NCBI RefSeq assembly: GCF_000005505.3
Contig: NC_016133.3
Coordinates: 12,896,001-12,960,000, forward strand
Reading direction: 5' to 3'
Length of the DNA: 64,000 nucleotides
DNA from: Brachypodium distachyon
Lineage: Eukaryota; Streptophyta; Magnoliopsida; Poales; Poaceae
The translations under genes and the position numbers were made by a program. Shown here piece after piece: positions 1 to 10,100 of the stretch; positions within the stretch are counted from its first letter, which is position 1, and each line of letters starts with the position of its first letter. The notes under the pieces are model-generated. The model had not been told where the DNA came from. It did no database searches and saw nothing but the letters and a program-made list of their open reading frames with translations.

Positions 1-280
1 ACTAGGGTGAGGGGGAGCTCCAAAGACAGCGGGGGCAGCCCGGGAGAGCCGCCGGAGAGAGATCGAGGCCGAATTTCCCGCCGGCAGCCAAGGTGCCATT
101 AATGGCCATTTTGCAAAATTGGAGAAGAATAGGAGGAGGAAGAAGGGAGAGGAAGAGGGAGGAGAAGGGGGGAGAGCTACCTTCCGGCCGCCGCCATCAA
201 TTTTGGTAGGGCTTCGCCCCCGGTGAGGAGCAGAGCCGTGGCTGGTCCCAGACAGACGCGCGAGCTCGAACAGCTTCGGG
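1..280. other. Purine-rich, GC-rich flank; no gene seen
   Basis: Polypurine tracts (GGAGGAGGAAGAAGG type) and CG-rich text with no convincing open frame. It could be the 5' leader of a gene on the minus strand that runs off the left edge, or internal CACTA sequence. Nothing specific can be supported. Confidence 0.3.
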
Positions 281-419
281 CTCGCACGATGCTTATATAT
301 AGGAAGGTCACCAGTGGCAGGTGTACGGATAAACCGCCACTGGAGACCTCCAGCGGCGGGCAGAAAATTAAACAGCCACTGGCCCGCCACTAGTGCTCTC
401 CCACCAGTTTCCCCACTTT

Positions 420-462
420 AGTCCCACCTCGCTAGTTTACAGGAGTTCCGACCAGCATAAAA
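420..462 (+). promoter_or_regulatory. snRNA-type USE + TATA promoter-like pair, copy 1
   Basis: AGTCCCACCTCG at 420-431 matches the plant snRNA upstream sequence element (RTCCCACATCG) with one mismatch. It is followed after 25 bp by CATAAAA (456-462). A GGCCCG at 381-386 fits the monocot-specific snRNA element RGCCCR. The short USE-TATA spacing is the one expected of Pol III-type U3/U6 promoters rather than Pol II-type U-snRNA promoters. This is motif matching only; activity is an inference. Confidence 0.4.
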
Positions 463-489
463 GGGGTTCCGCCGCCCCACCTACCGGTG

Positions 490-594
490 GTTACTACTCA
501 GTGCTCAGTGCGTTCCCCATTCCGGTTGAGTCTAAACAAGTGATCGGGCGGTGCTTAAGGGGTTCAGGGAAGGGCACTGAGACTGAGTAGTACC
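490..594 (+). ncRNA. Possible hairpin RNA downstream of USE/TATA copy 1
   Basis: TACTACTCAG (492-501) pairs with 583-592, and CTCAGTGC (504-511) pairs with 574-581, giving an 18-bp stem with a small internal loop around a ~62-nt loop. The stem starts about 36 bp after the TATA-like box, close to where a Pol III transcript would begin. No TTTT terminator follows directly. I recognise no known snRNA, snoRNA or microRNA here. It may be only transposon structure. Confidence 0.22.
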
Positions 595-676
595 ATCATT
601 TATCGGGTGGTCTACCAGTGGCGGTTATTCTATTTGCCCGCCACTGGTGCTCTTGCGGTATGCAATTTTGAGGTTT

Positions 677-720
677 AGTCCCACCTCGGTTCTTTACGTA
701 TGGCCTTCCCAGCATAAAAA
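677..720 (+). promoter_or_regulatory. snRNA-type USE + TATA promoter-like pair, copy 2
   Basis: AGTCCCACCTCG (677-688) is again followed, after exactly the same 25 bp, by an ATAAAAA box (714-720). The copy is diverged between and around the boxes, yet box sequence and spacing are identical to copy 1. The upstream RGCCCR-like motif is imperfect here (TGCCCG). Confidence 0.4.
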
Positions 721-748
721 GGCTTCAGCTGCACCTCTTATCAATCAT

Positions 749-848
749 TGATACCCAGTCGTCAGTGTCTTCCCGTTCCGTTAACGGAATATACTGACGA
801 CTGGGTATTGTGATCACCTATGGTGATCACTATCTGTGGCGGTTCTTT
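749..848 (+). ncRNA. Possible two-hairpin RNA downstream of USE/TATA copy 2
   Basis: ATACCCAGTCGTCAGT (751-766) is perfectly complementary to 793-808. The loop contains the palindrome TTCCGTTAACGGAA (776-789). A second perfect 9-bp hairpin with a 3-nt loop follows at 810-830, and a TTTT run lies at 845-848. The order promoter, stem, stem, T-run is what a ~100-nt Pol III RNA gene would look like. It matches no RNA family I know, and it sits inside CACTA-like repeats. Confidence 0.25.
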
Positions 849-1117
849 TGGACGCCCGCCATTGGTAGCTTTTAGGGTTTCCATGGGCAGCGCCAGTGGT
901 GGTGGTTATCACCGCCACTGATGATGGACCACCCGTGGCGCTGACTTTTTTCGGGATACTATTCACCACCACTGGTGGTGAGACACCAGTGGCGGTGATT
1001 ATCACCGCCACTGGTGGCGCTCGTGGATGCCTCGAGAGGCCTCCAGTTGCAGTGTTTTTTTGGGTCCGTTTCAACCGCCACTGGAGGGGGATCACGGATG
1101 GGGTTTTCTGTAGTAAT

Positions 1118-1600
1118 GTACAGCTGTAATCCTTCCACACGAATCAATCGCGTCTTTCCGTTTACAAACTGGCAGAGGCACGCAGACGAGCTACAGCAGT
1201 AGTCCTTCCATGCGAAACAATCATGTCTCCCCGTTTAGAGACTGGCAGAGGCGCATACGAGCTACAGCTGTAGTCTTTCCACACGAAGCAATCGTGTCTT
1301 TCCGTAACTAGCAGAGGCGCGCATACGAGCTACAGCTGTGGTCCTTCCACGCGAAGCAATCGCGTCTCTCCGTTTACAGGCTGGCAGAGGCGCGCAATTG
1401 AGCTACAGCTGTAACCCTTCCACGCGAAGCAATCGCGCATTTCCGTTTACAGACTGGCAGATGCGCGCATATGAGCTACAGCTGTAATCCTTCGACAATC
1501 GCGTCGTAACGTTTACAGGCTGGCAGAGGCGCGTATACGAGCTACACGGCTGTAATCCTTCCACGCAAAGGAATCGCGCCTCTCTGTATACCCATCCGGA
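1118..1600. repeat. Tandem array, ~69-bp unit, about seven copies
   Basis: GAGCTACAGCTG recurs at roughly 1188, 1259, 1328, 1398, 1462 and 1533, each time followed by a TCCTTCCACGCGAAGCAATC-like stretch and ACTGGCAGAGGCGCGC. An isolated related unit lies near 1744. The units are diverged, so the array is not recent. It probably belongs to the same CACTA-like element as the repeats to its left. Confidence 0.75.
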
Positions 1601-1783
1601 AAAACCAATTAAAACCTTACCATAAAACTCGGTCCATACCTTCAAAACCAGGAGCAGATATCTTACGCGTAAGTATAAGAACAGTATGCCGCACGCGTCG
1701 TTTTCGAACCTCTTAGGGAAAGAAACATCCAACGGTGACACCACGAGCTACAGCTGCGATCCTTTCACGCAAAATACTCGCGT

Positions 1784-1852
1784 GTTTCTATCCGGCCACC
1801 GGAAAAAACAATTAGTTTCTGGTGGAAAAACCGGTGTTTCTATCCGGCCACC
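1784..1852. repeat. 21-bp direct repeat, two copies
   Basis: GTTTCTATCCGGCCACCGG occurs near 1785 and again near 1832, with a GTGGAAAAACCGG spacer between. It is local duplication between the repeat array and the promoter of the gene at 2036. Confidence 0.55.
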
Positions 1853-1930
1853 GGCGCCGGTTCAGGTTTTTCCTGGTCGAACCGTCGGTCCGGTCCGGCT
1901 TTTTCAACTAGGACGAGGAGGCTCAAGCAG

Positions 1931-1948
1931 CCGTCTATATATAGACGG
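1931..1948. promoter_or_regulatory. TATA box inside a perfect 18-bp palindrome
   Basis: CCGTCTATATATAGACGG is self-complementary over all 18 bases and centres on TATATATA, about 90-100 bp upstream of the ATG at 2036. The position suits a core promoter for that gene. A second TATA-like run (CATATATATG) follows at about 1955. Confidence 0.4.
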
Positions 1949-2035
1949 CATGGGCATATATATGAATATGGTACTCCGCCTAATCTAATTAAGCCTTGAA
2001 TTGAAGCCCTCGGAACAGAAGCAAGGCCATCAGCC

Positions 2036-2515
2036 ATGGCCGGCGAGAAGCAGCCGGTGCCCACCTCCCCCGCCGCCGCCGGCGGCGGCCCGAGGCAAGC
2101 AGCAGCAGCACCAGTCGCGGCGGCTGGCGAGGCCGCCGAGGAGGCGACGTTCGAGCAGAAGCACGCGGAGTTCCGTGAGGCGGCGTCGGCCCTGGCGGCG
2201 GATTTCGGCGTCGACGTGAACGCCTACATATTCCTCCCCGGCGGGCAGCAGGCCGTCCACGACTTCTTCCCCGGAGACTTCGCCGCCGCCGCGGCCCGGC
2301 AGCATGCGGCGGAGGTGATGGAGGCGAGGAAGCGGGTGGTGGATCTGCTGCGCAAGGACGTGAATCAGATGAACTTGGAGGAGGCCAAGGCGCACCGGGC
2401 ACAGCTGGACGAGCTCATGGCCGCCTGTGACCGCGAGCTTCAGCTTCAGGAGACCAGGGCGGCGGCGGCGAGCGGCACCGATGGGCCGGAGAAGAAGATC
2501 AAAAGGGAGGAATAG
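2036..2515 (+). CDS. Small intronless protein, possibly a MADS type I relic lacking the DNA-contact half
   Basis: This is a 159-residue open frame with strong grass-type GC bias, a good ATG context (AGCCATGGCC) and a TATA box about 95 bp upstream. The N-terminus (about 1-38) is Ala/Pro/Gly-rich. Residues 42-75 (FREAASALAADFGVDVNAY then IFLPGGQ) resemble the second half of a plant type I MADS domain (KASELATLCGVDVAVVVFSPGG). The basic DNA-contact half is missing. Residues 90-135 are highly charged and probably helical, and the tail is Lys-rich (EKKIKREE). The MADS assignment is my inference from local similarity. It could instead be an unrelated lineage-specific coiled-coil protein. The overlapping 217-residue minus-strand frame is a GC-rich shadow. 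Confidence 0.5.
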   Translation: MAGEKQPVPTSPAAAGGGPRQAAAAPVAAAGEAAEEATFEQKHAEFREAASALAADFGVDVNAYIFLPGGQQAVHDFFPGDFAAAAARQHAAEVMEARKRVVDLLRKDVNQMNLEEAKAHRAQLDELMAACDRELQLQETRAAAASGTDGPEKKIKREE

Positions 2516-3934
2516 CCCGCGGGGCGTGGATAGGGTCTGCCGGTTGTGTTTAATTTTAGCCGATTCGTTCCTTTCTTTTGATCCTTTCGTTGAATTCATG
2601 GGAATCGGCTGTAATAATTCACCTTGGTTCTTCTTTCTGTTGTGGCGTGTAGCTGAATTGACTAGATCAAGTGGGCTGGACAAGTGTTGTTTCCTGCTTG
2701 ATGATCCTGAATGGGTAAAAACTGGTGTTTTGAATGGATGATTTTTTTTGTTGTTTCGATAAATGGTGTGATTGTGAAATCTGCAGTATCTTTTTTGGCA
2801 CTGTTTGTTGTGAGTGGGGCCATTCGATCAATTCGGCTATGCGAGGGCGCGTCCACCTGCCTCGATCAATCTGTTATGCTCACTGTCCCCGCCTCTCTCG
2901 TCGCCGTTACGGCAGAGCCACCATGGCACCGTATTCGATCTGCGTCGACGTGTTGCGACCCTTATTTTAGAGGTCGAGGATGAGTCGAGGAGGCGGAGGG
3001 CGAGAAGGTTGAAAGGCGCACGCAGGTTGTAGCGAGAGCGATGGAGAGGCGGCGGCGGCGCACGCCCTAGGTCAGGGAATTGGGGAAAGGAGGCAGAGGT
3101 TGGTAGGGGTCCGGACTCGGGACATTGGGCCGTGACCGGAGGGCGGAGCCGGAGGCAATGTAAATTTTTCAGTTTGATGATGGGCTGCCAAGTCGGCCTC
3201 GCGGATCCATATGGCCGATACACTCATTGGCTTCTCTACGTGGGCGCGCAAAAGAGCTGCTTAACCGGCCCGGTCAGCCCAATCAACCAATGCTTGCATT
3301 TTTTTTCTCAGCACCCACCAGAACAGTTGGTCCAGGCGAAAACTGCAGTGCGATCCAACAGAAAAAAAGTGTCTAGGGAATGAGATCCGACAGTGCCTTG
3401 AGAGGGCTGGAAGGGCTGCTCAGTTTTGCTGTCCTAAAATTAATGGTGTGACCAATTAGTCATTCCTCTTCACTTTCGGCATCATTTAATATATACGCAT
3501 GTTTGTTGCCACATGTATTTTTCATCGTTGTGGCCACACCGACTCTCGACGAGGCAATCTTTCTAAGCCCAAGGAACAACAACCGATATTATTTTTCCAA
3601 GCATCGTTAATAACCATAGTAATCACCATGGGACTAACCATGCCGATTCTTCCATTTTTGTTCTATCCACTACCACACCCCGGTGTCAAGGCTGGACACC
3701 GAACGCCGCCGTGAGTCAATATTTCTAAGATTGGCGGTACCGATCGGTATTATTTATCCAATCATCGGTTATCCCCCTCTGTAGGAGTAATCACCATACG
3801 ATACGTCGAGCCATCTCGATGTTCCTTCTCTTGCTTTGTCCGTCCCTCTTTTTCTCCTCTTCTTATCACTTCTCTATCAAACTCCGAAGACGCGACGGAC
3901 TCATAGATTTTTATTTATTCCAGTTTGTTTCTTA
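2516..3934. other. 3' flank and intergenic DNA; no gene seen
   Basis: 2516-2750 looks like 3' UTR of the preceding gene (T-rich, with scattered polyadenylation-like A/T runs). 2820-3170 is a GC-rich patch with no extended frame. The remainder is A/T-rich and featureless. Confidence 0.4.
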
Positions 3935-4047
3935 CTACCTCCGTCCAACAAAGGATGTCTCAACTTTTGCATCTATACACTAAGTCATGTCTAAATACAT
4001 CCAAATTTTGACAAACTTAAAACATATCTTGTTAGACGGAGGGAGTA
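3935..4047. mobile_element. Stowaway-type MITE
   Basis: The TIRs are CTACCTCCGTCCAACAAAGG and the matching end TTAGACGGAGGGAGTA, about 113 bp apart, at a TA target. The internal text (CTAAGTCATGTCTA) is shared with the elements at 53080-53200 and 61222-61351, so the three belong to one family. Confidence 0.8.
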
Positions 4048-4259
4048 TTTCTTTCGTTTCTTTTCTTCTTCTTTTTTTCAGAGGAATGCCTTCCGTTTCT
4101 AAAGGAAAAGCAACAGACCAACAGTAATCACACGGGCTAGGTCCAACAGCCTGATTGGCCCAGGGGCCGGCGCGGCCCGGCCCATCTGAATCCGTTCCGG
4201 TTCCGGGTGGCGAGGCAATCCCATGCCCGACCCGCTTCGATCCTCTTCACTCTTCCAAT

Positions 4260-5405
4260 GCGCCGCAATTCCTTTCTTTCTCTCTACGCGTGCGCGATTC
4301 CAGCCAAACGTGCTCCCTCCGGCTCCCCCCCCCCCCCCACCGCGTCGGCTACGACTTCTAGGGTTTCGCTCCCCCGCCCCCGTCCGCCGGCGCCCCGTGC
4401 CCTACGACTCGCTCCTCGGATCCCGCGCCGGCCGCCGGTCTTCCGTCCCGCCCGCTCTAGGTGAGCCTCCTGTTCCCCTCCACTCCCGCCTCCAAGGTCT
4501 CCCTCCCCACACCTGCTCTGTTCCCCTTCCAGCTCCACCCCACGCGGGAATGTGCGGCGCTGGGGAGCGGCCGGCCTGTCCGGCGTTCTGGCGCGTTGGG
4601 AGCGTCCCGGTGTCAAATTGGTCCCTGATTGGTTCCGCTTGCGAGTTCTGCGCCGTGAGATTTAGTGTAGGGTTTACTTGTTGTACCCCCGGCCCCTCGT
4701 GTTTCTGATGGGTTAAAGGGGAGCTGTTGCTGTACCAGACCCCCAAAGTTTAGATCTTTTCTGGCTCGGTCGCGGTTTACGACAGTTTCCTGTGCTGCGT
4801 GTGGCGGCGGGCCGCGGGCAAAGTCGGAAGCCCCCCCCTCCGGGTTTTTTTTGTAGGTATAAATCTCTTTTGGTTTGATTAGGTCAAGCGTTGTAGTACG
4901 AGTGTATGTATGCATGTATTTGTTTAGCTTCAAGGTTTCGATACCGCATGTTGTGCGTCGTCTGTTTTCTGTTTCGGAGCTTCCGCGTTTGAAGCGGCTG
5001 ACTAACATTTTGCTTGGGGCGGGCGACTTAGAAAGTTGTTGGTTTGCCTTTCGTTTTGATGCATAGTGCACTGTGTACTGGAGTCCTGTAAAGGGTGTTC
5101 TTTTACAGTCTGCGGAATGTTGTACATGATTATATCCGTGTAGCTTTTGTTTGTTGGCTCTGTTGATGTTTTCAGTTCTACACATGGCTTGTGTTCATCA
5201 GTTTGCAGTATGCGTCTACTAATCCACTTCAGTATTTTTTTTGACCCACGCAAGGAGCTGTTTTAGTTTGTGTTTGACAAGTTCTTTTCTTTCATTTGTC
5301 AGATGGAAAATAATTTAATTGTAGTTCCATGATTTTTATTTCGAAGATTAGAAGCCGCGGATCGAGTCTCCCTCATCTCAGGGCAATTTTGGAGTGCAGT
5401 TTCAG
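4260..5405 (+). other. 5' untranslated exons of the CCCH zinc-finger gene
   Basis: Exon 1 (start uncertain, roughly 4260-4340) ends at 4460 with the donor CTCTAG/GTGAGC. Exon 2 runs from 5303 (TTTGTCAG/ATGG) to 5405 (TTTCAG/GTATGT). A third exon opens at 7018 (ATTTCAG/AGAA) and carries the main start codon at 7117. The CT-rich leader with a poly-C run near 4328 and long 5' UTR introns are common in grass housekeeping genes. Exon 2 begins with a short upstream ORF (5303-5332, nine codons, MENNLIVVP) that could lower translation of the main frame. Confidence 0.55.
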
Positions 5406-7116
5406 GTATGTAACTTAGTGTCACATCTCATTCTATCCTTTATCAATAAGCACGCATGTGACTTTGTTTTTCTTTGTTTGCGTACCAACATGATATTCCA
5501 TGGGACACCATGAGACACTCTGTAGTCCAAACTTTTAATAAATATGGGTTTTCTAGGAGATACATAAATGCCAAACAAAGACAAGTCAGCAGCATGAATT
5601 TTGTTGGTGTGATTCTTCTTTTGAGTCTTTCCGATTCCTGCATTTGTGATGATCATTGGATTTGTGAGAACCTAAGCCGTGTTATGTGGATATGCAGTGA
5701 TTGATGACCAGAATTATTGAAAATGTTGTGATAATGTTAAACCTTGCAACCAGAGATTTAATTGTATTGTTTTCTGTTGATTGTGGCCAATTGGCAATCC
5801 ATAGATTAGCTATATTACTGACAAGAAACCTACTTTAGATGGTTGACGTTTAGAAGAACCAGCAACAGTGGTAGTCCTGTACTTGAATTCTTTAAGCAAC
5901 AGTCTTATAGTTCCAATGTACCTAGTAATATCAAGCGGCAGACAATTATAGTAGGGAGAAAACATAAAGGAATTCATGGGAGCTGATAGTTATCTTTCTC
6001 ATATGCAGGATTATGTTAATGCCAACTTTTGGAGTTTCTGACCTTTTGGTTTAGTCATCAAGACCCTAGCTAGCAATTATATTAAAGAAACAAATGAATT
6101 GTTAAATGCCACCAAGTTGGCCAAATCGCTGGAACACAGCAATTGAGGGGAGACTGGGAGTAATGTCAGTGCCCGAGGTCTCTGCAGCTGGAGACAGTAA
6201 CTAAACCTTAAGTATCTACCAACTTTGGCAAAACCACCGGAACAGAGTAATTGAAGGAGAACCTTCAACTCAAGTTGTTGATGACCAAGATTTCTGCAAT
6301 TGCTGCTTGAACCATTCTATTGATAGGCAATCCTAAATTTGTAGATTAGCTTTTTGTAAGTGTATAAAGCATGCAGCGGGGTACCCTGTTTATCTGTAAA
6401 TTGCTGTTGTAATAATGAGATAATTTTGCATGAGGGTTGTATTGTCTATGGATCTTGATTGTGACTTACTCTGAATGGATACATTTTTTTAAGGTTTCTG
6501 CTTTTGTGAGTATCTCTGGTGTGAAATTATCTGTCTGGCTGTTGAACACAAGAAATCCACACAAAATAATCCAGTCACCATTAACTGCATATCCACGTAA
6601 AATTTTACGAATAAACCCTGGCATGGATTAACCCGGGCTCAGCAGTTTGTGGTGTTGATTCCCTCTGAAATAAAATCATTGATATATTATGTGATGATCT
6701 TTTTGGGTCAAATAAAAAGTCAAGCAAGATTAAAAAAATCAAGGTACATTTGACACAACATGTCGAACATATTTCTGCCCTGTCTGAATAATAGAAGTCG
6801 TCACCCCTAAGAGCGAAAATTCATGCCTCTCTTGAACATAAGTTCCTGTTTTCTGATCTTGAATCCTACTTTATTGTACAACTGTCTGTCAGCTAAGTCA
6901 TTGTTTCATTTGGTCTCACATTATGCTTTATCTGCATAGTAATTTAAACTTATCTTCCTTTCAGTCACTGCTGCTACCTCTGACTATAACTATATACATA
7001 CTCCTTGACTATTTCAGAGAAAACTAGAAGAATTGTTTTGGATAACCTGGAAGGGAGACCCTTGTCTGGAACTATTTAACATCAGCAATTTCATCAGACT
7101 AATAAAAAAGGTTAAA

Positions 7117-10100
7117 ATGACTGGTGTTGCTAGGAGAGGGAGGTCCAAGTGGGACACACAAGAAATTTCTCCTGATATAGTTGAGATCAGTGAAGATGAG
7201 TCTCCTCCGATGAATAAGGACGATCAAAGTAAAGATGGGGATTCGCTCCCTAGTCAGGATCGCACTAATGATAATGGAAAGCAACTTGGTGAATCTTCGA
7301 ACCTAAAACCAGATGCCTTCATGCACCGAGGTAGTGCTGGACAGGAGCAGGAACATACTCATGGGTTAAATAAAGATATCAAGGAGAGACAATCTAAAGC
7401 ATCCTCTGAAAGATCGCAGCCTTCTAGAATGGCTGATGATGTGCATAATAATAATGGCTGGGGAAAGTTAGGTTTGGAGAAGGCAACTGGTAACCAAGGT
7501 ATGAGCAGATATGCAGATGACAGAAGACGTGGTGATGGTTGGGGCACAGCTGTTGGTCGTGGTTATCCTTCTAGGATGTCGTCTGGTCCTGATGCATGGA
7601 GGCAGCGCAGCCGCAGTCCATCCCCAAGAGGTGCTTGGAACAGGTCACGCAGGTATGGTTGAACAAGTTATTACTTCTCTCTTTGTGGTGATGGACTAAT
7701 TCATTTCCTTTGTTTGAGGAAAGTAATCAGTTTCGTCTAATGCGCATGTATTGGTACTTCGATTATTTGTTCGCTGTATATTATTTTGAAAGCAACTTTC
7801 AGAGCAAATTTGAAGTTGAATTTAGTTATCACTGGAGTGTCCAATATAGAGTCGATGGTTATTATGCAAAATAAGTGAAGCTAGGTCTATTTCTTCATTA
7901 GGCTTACTTGTTAATCATTTCTACTAGGTACACAATAATACAAATGTGGGTCTTTTCTCATTCGTATGTACTTACAGAAAACTCTACTATTCGTTCTAGA
8001 TTTGATAAATGATTTCTGAATGTAAGAGATCCTCAGAATTTCTAGTAAAAGATAACTATTTGAAATGTTGTTAAAAGATTCATTTTCGTAGGTTTACACC
8101 TCTCTGTCACCTTTTTTGTTCTTGAATAGGATCAGAAGCAGATCCAGAAGCAGGAGCAGGAGCAGAGAGCGAGGTAGAGGCAGAAGCAGAAGTCCTTATT
8201 TTAGTGACCGTGGATCTGATTGGAGGGTTGACAGAGGCAGAGCATCTGGAGGACCTTCTTTGCTCTGCAGAGATTTTACTGCTGGTAGATGCAGAAGAGG
8301 CTTACATTGCAGGTTTCCTCATGAAGATGGCGGGCGTAGGGAGTTCGATGAGCTTTATGCTGCAGACCCAAGGGAAAGATATGTCCATGAGAACAAGGAT
8401 TTTATGGACCCACGAGAACCAAATGACTATTTGCGGAGCAGGCCTTCTCGAGGTCATTATGAAGAAGGTACCCGGGAAAGGTCTGAACCCCGAAGGGATT
8501 ATAGGTCTGCTGATCAATGCAATGATTTTGTCAGGGGAAGGTGCAGCAGAGGTGCAAATTGCCGATATGCTCATGATGATTCTGCTTCTCATGTTGGATG
8601 GAGAGATGATGTTAGGGAAATTGCTCATGGCAGAGGTGGCCCTGATTCATCGTTTGGGAATAGGACTGAGCACCGTAGAGAAAATAAAAAGCCCTGTAAA
8701 TTTTTTGCTGAAGGTCGCTGCCGTCGTGGTCAAAGTTGTCCATATCTCCATGAGGAAACTCCCCAGAGTCAAATGGGACTGGGTCCACCTGATGAGCCTC
8801 CGAAGTACAGTGACGCGCGTACAACAGGAGGAAACTATTCGAATTGGGGTGAACAAACTAATGCTACACATGGAAGCTCTCATATTTTATCCAGAGATGA
8901 CAGGGAAAACCCTGGTTCTCAGGGTACTGGCAGAGTTGATACTGGATATGAGTACAAAAACCGCCAATTGAAAGAAGCTGGAAGGAGTCAGTACCAGATA
9001 ATCCCTCAGGAGGATTTTGGTTCACAAGCACAAAATAAACAAGAAATGACTGCTTCAAAACAGCCACAGTTTTTAAGTCCTATCCAAACTAGTGTAGACA
9101 GCATGAACCATGACAAGGTAGCTGGCACTGATGGGCCGAGTGGATCTGGCACCACTGGCAATTTGAGTATGCAAACTGCAATGCATGCTGCTAATCTTTT
9201 ACAAGCGCAAAACTTGAGCCAAATAGCACAGAGCCAAGACGCAATTCCTCCTGCACCAACTCTTCCAGTCACCAGCCAATTGCAGAATGCTACCTCCATA
9301 TTGCCTTTTAATAGCCAACTGCAGCAAAGTGATTTTTCATTACATCCAAACAGGCAAGATCAGTTTTTAGCTTCTCAGACGGCTGCTCCTTATATGGGAC
9401 ACAACCAGCATGGCTATACTCCAGGTCCGCATGCATTGCCAGATCTCTCCATACTTAATGGACAGAATTTCAGCGTCGCTGGTCAAGTTCCAGAGAATCG
9501 TCCCACTCCTGCGCATGCTGGTCAGCGTCAGGCCACCATGGACATGCCCAATCCTAGCCAAGACAGTGGCACACAAAGCAGGCAAGACACACATAACTTC
9601 CAGCCTGTTGCTCCAAATATGCAAACTCAGAATCAAACCTTGCAGGGGTTATCTGGCCAAGATAGTGGTATTCAAAGCATACACAATACACACAATTTCC
9701 TGCCTGTTTCTCAGTATGTGCAAAGTCAGACTCAAAACTTGCAGGGGTTATCGGTATTACCAAACTCCAGCTCAGCTGATATGGTTGGGGCTCCCGTTCC
9801 TCGTAATGCAGCGACGAGTGGAGAGGATTTTCGACGTGCAGTAACATCTTTGGCACCGTTTCTAATGCAGACTGGTACCACTGGACTACAGTCGTCACAG
9901 CCTAATCTGAATCCAAGCTTGATGGTCACTTCGTCAGCTGCAACACCAGCTGTTCAACCCAATATGTGGCCTTGGGCACAGCAACAAGCAGGCATGGTCC
10001 AACCCACACACCCTATTCCATCTGAACAACAAGCTCCCCAGACATTTCAGGTATCAACGGCAGCTGGTACTAGCAATGGCAACCCAGTGCTCTTAACCCA

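Larger units (their letters stand above)
281..1110. mobile_element. CACTA (En/Spm)-like subterminal repeat region
   Basis: The decamer CCGCCACTGG and its complement CCAGTGGCGG recur many times in both orientations (about 310-395, 612-645 and 890-1085), sometimes as back-to-back copies forming local palindromes. Dense inverted short motifs of this kind are typical of CACTA subterminal regions, where the transposase binds. No clean CACTA terminus with a 3-bp target duplication is visible, so the element's ends and autonomy are unknown. The short frames here, rich in PPVAVIITATG-like peptides, simply translate the repeats. Confidence 0.5.

Noticed and set aside
814..1147. Overlapping frames on both strands with PPVAV/ITATG repeats
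   Set aside because: They translate the CCGCCACTGG repeats of the CACTA-like region; no codon bias or family.
2030..2683. 217-residue minus-strand frame
   Set aside because: Antisense shadow of the GC-rich gene at 2036-2515, crossing its 3' UTR; no splice or promoter support.
8204..8971. 255-residue plus-strand frame inside the CCCH gene
   Set aside because: Wrong frame of a confirmed exon; lacks the CCCH pattern and interrupts nothing.
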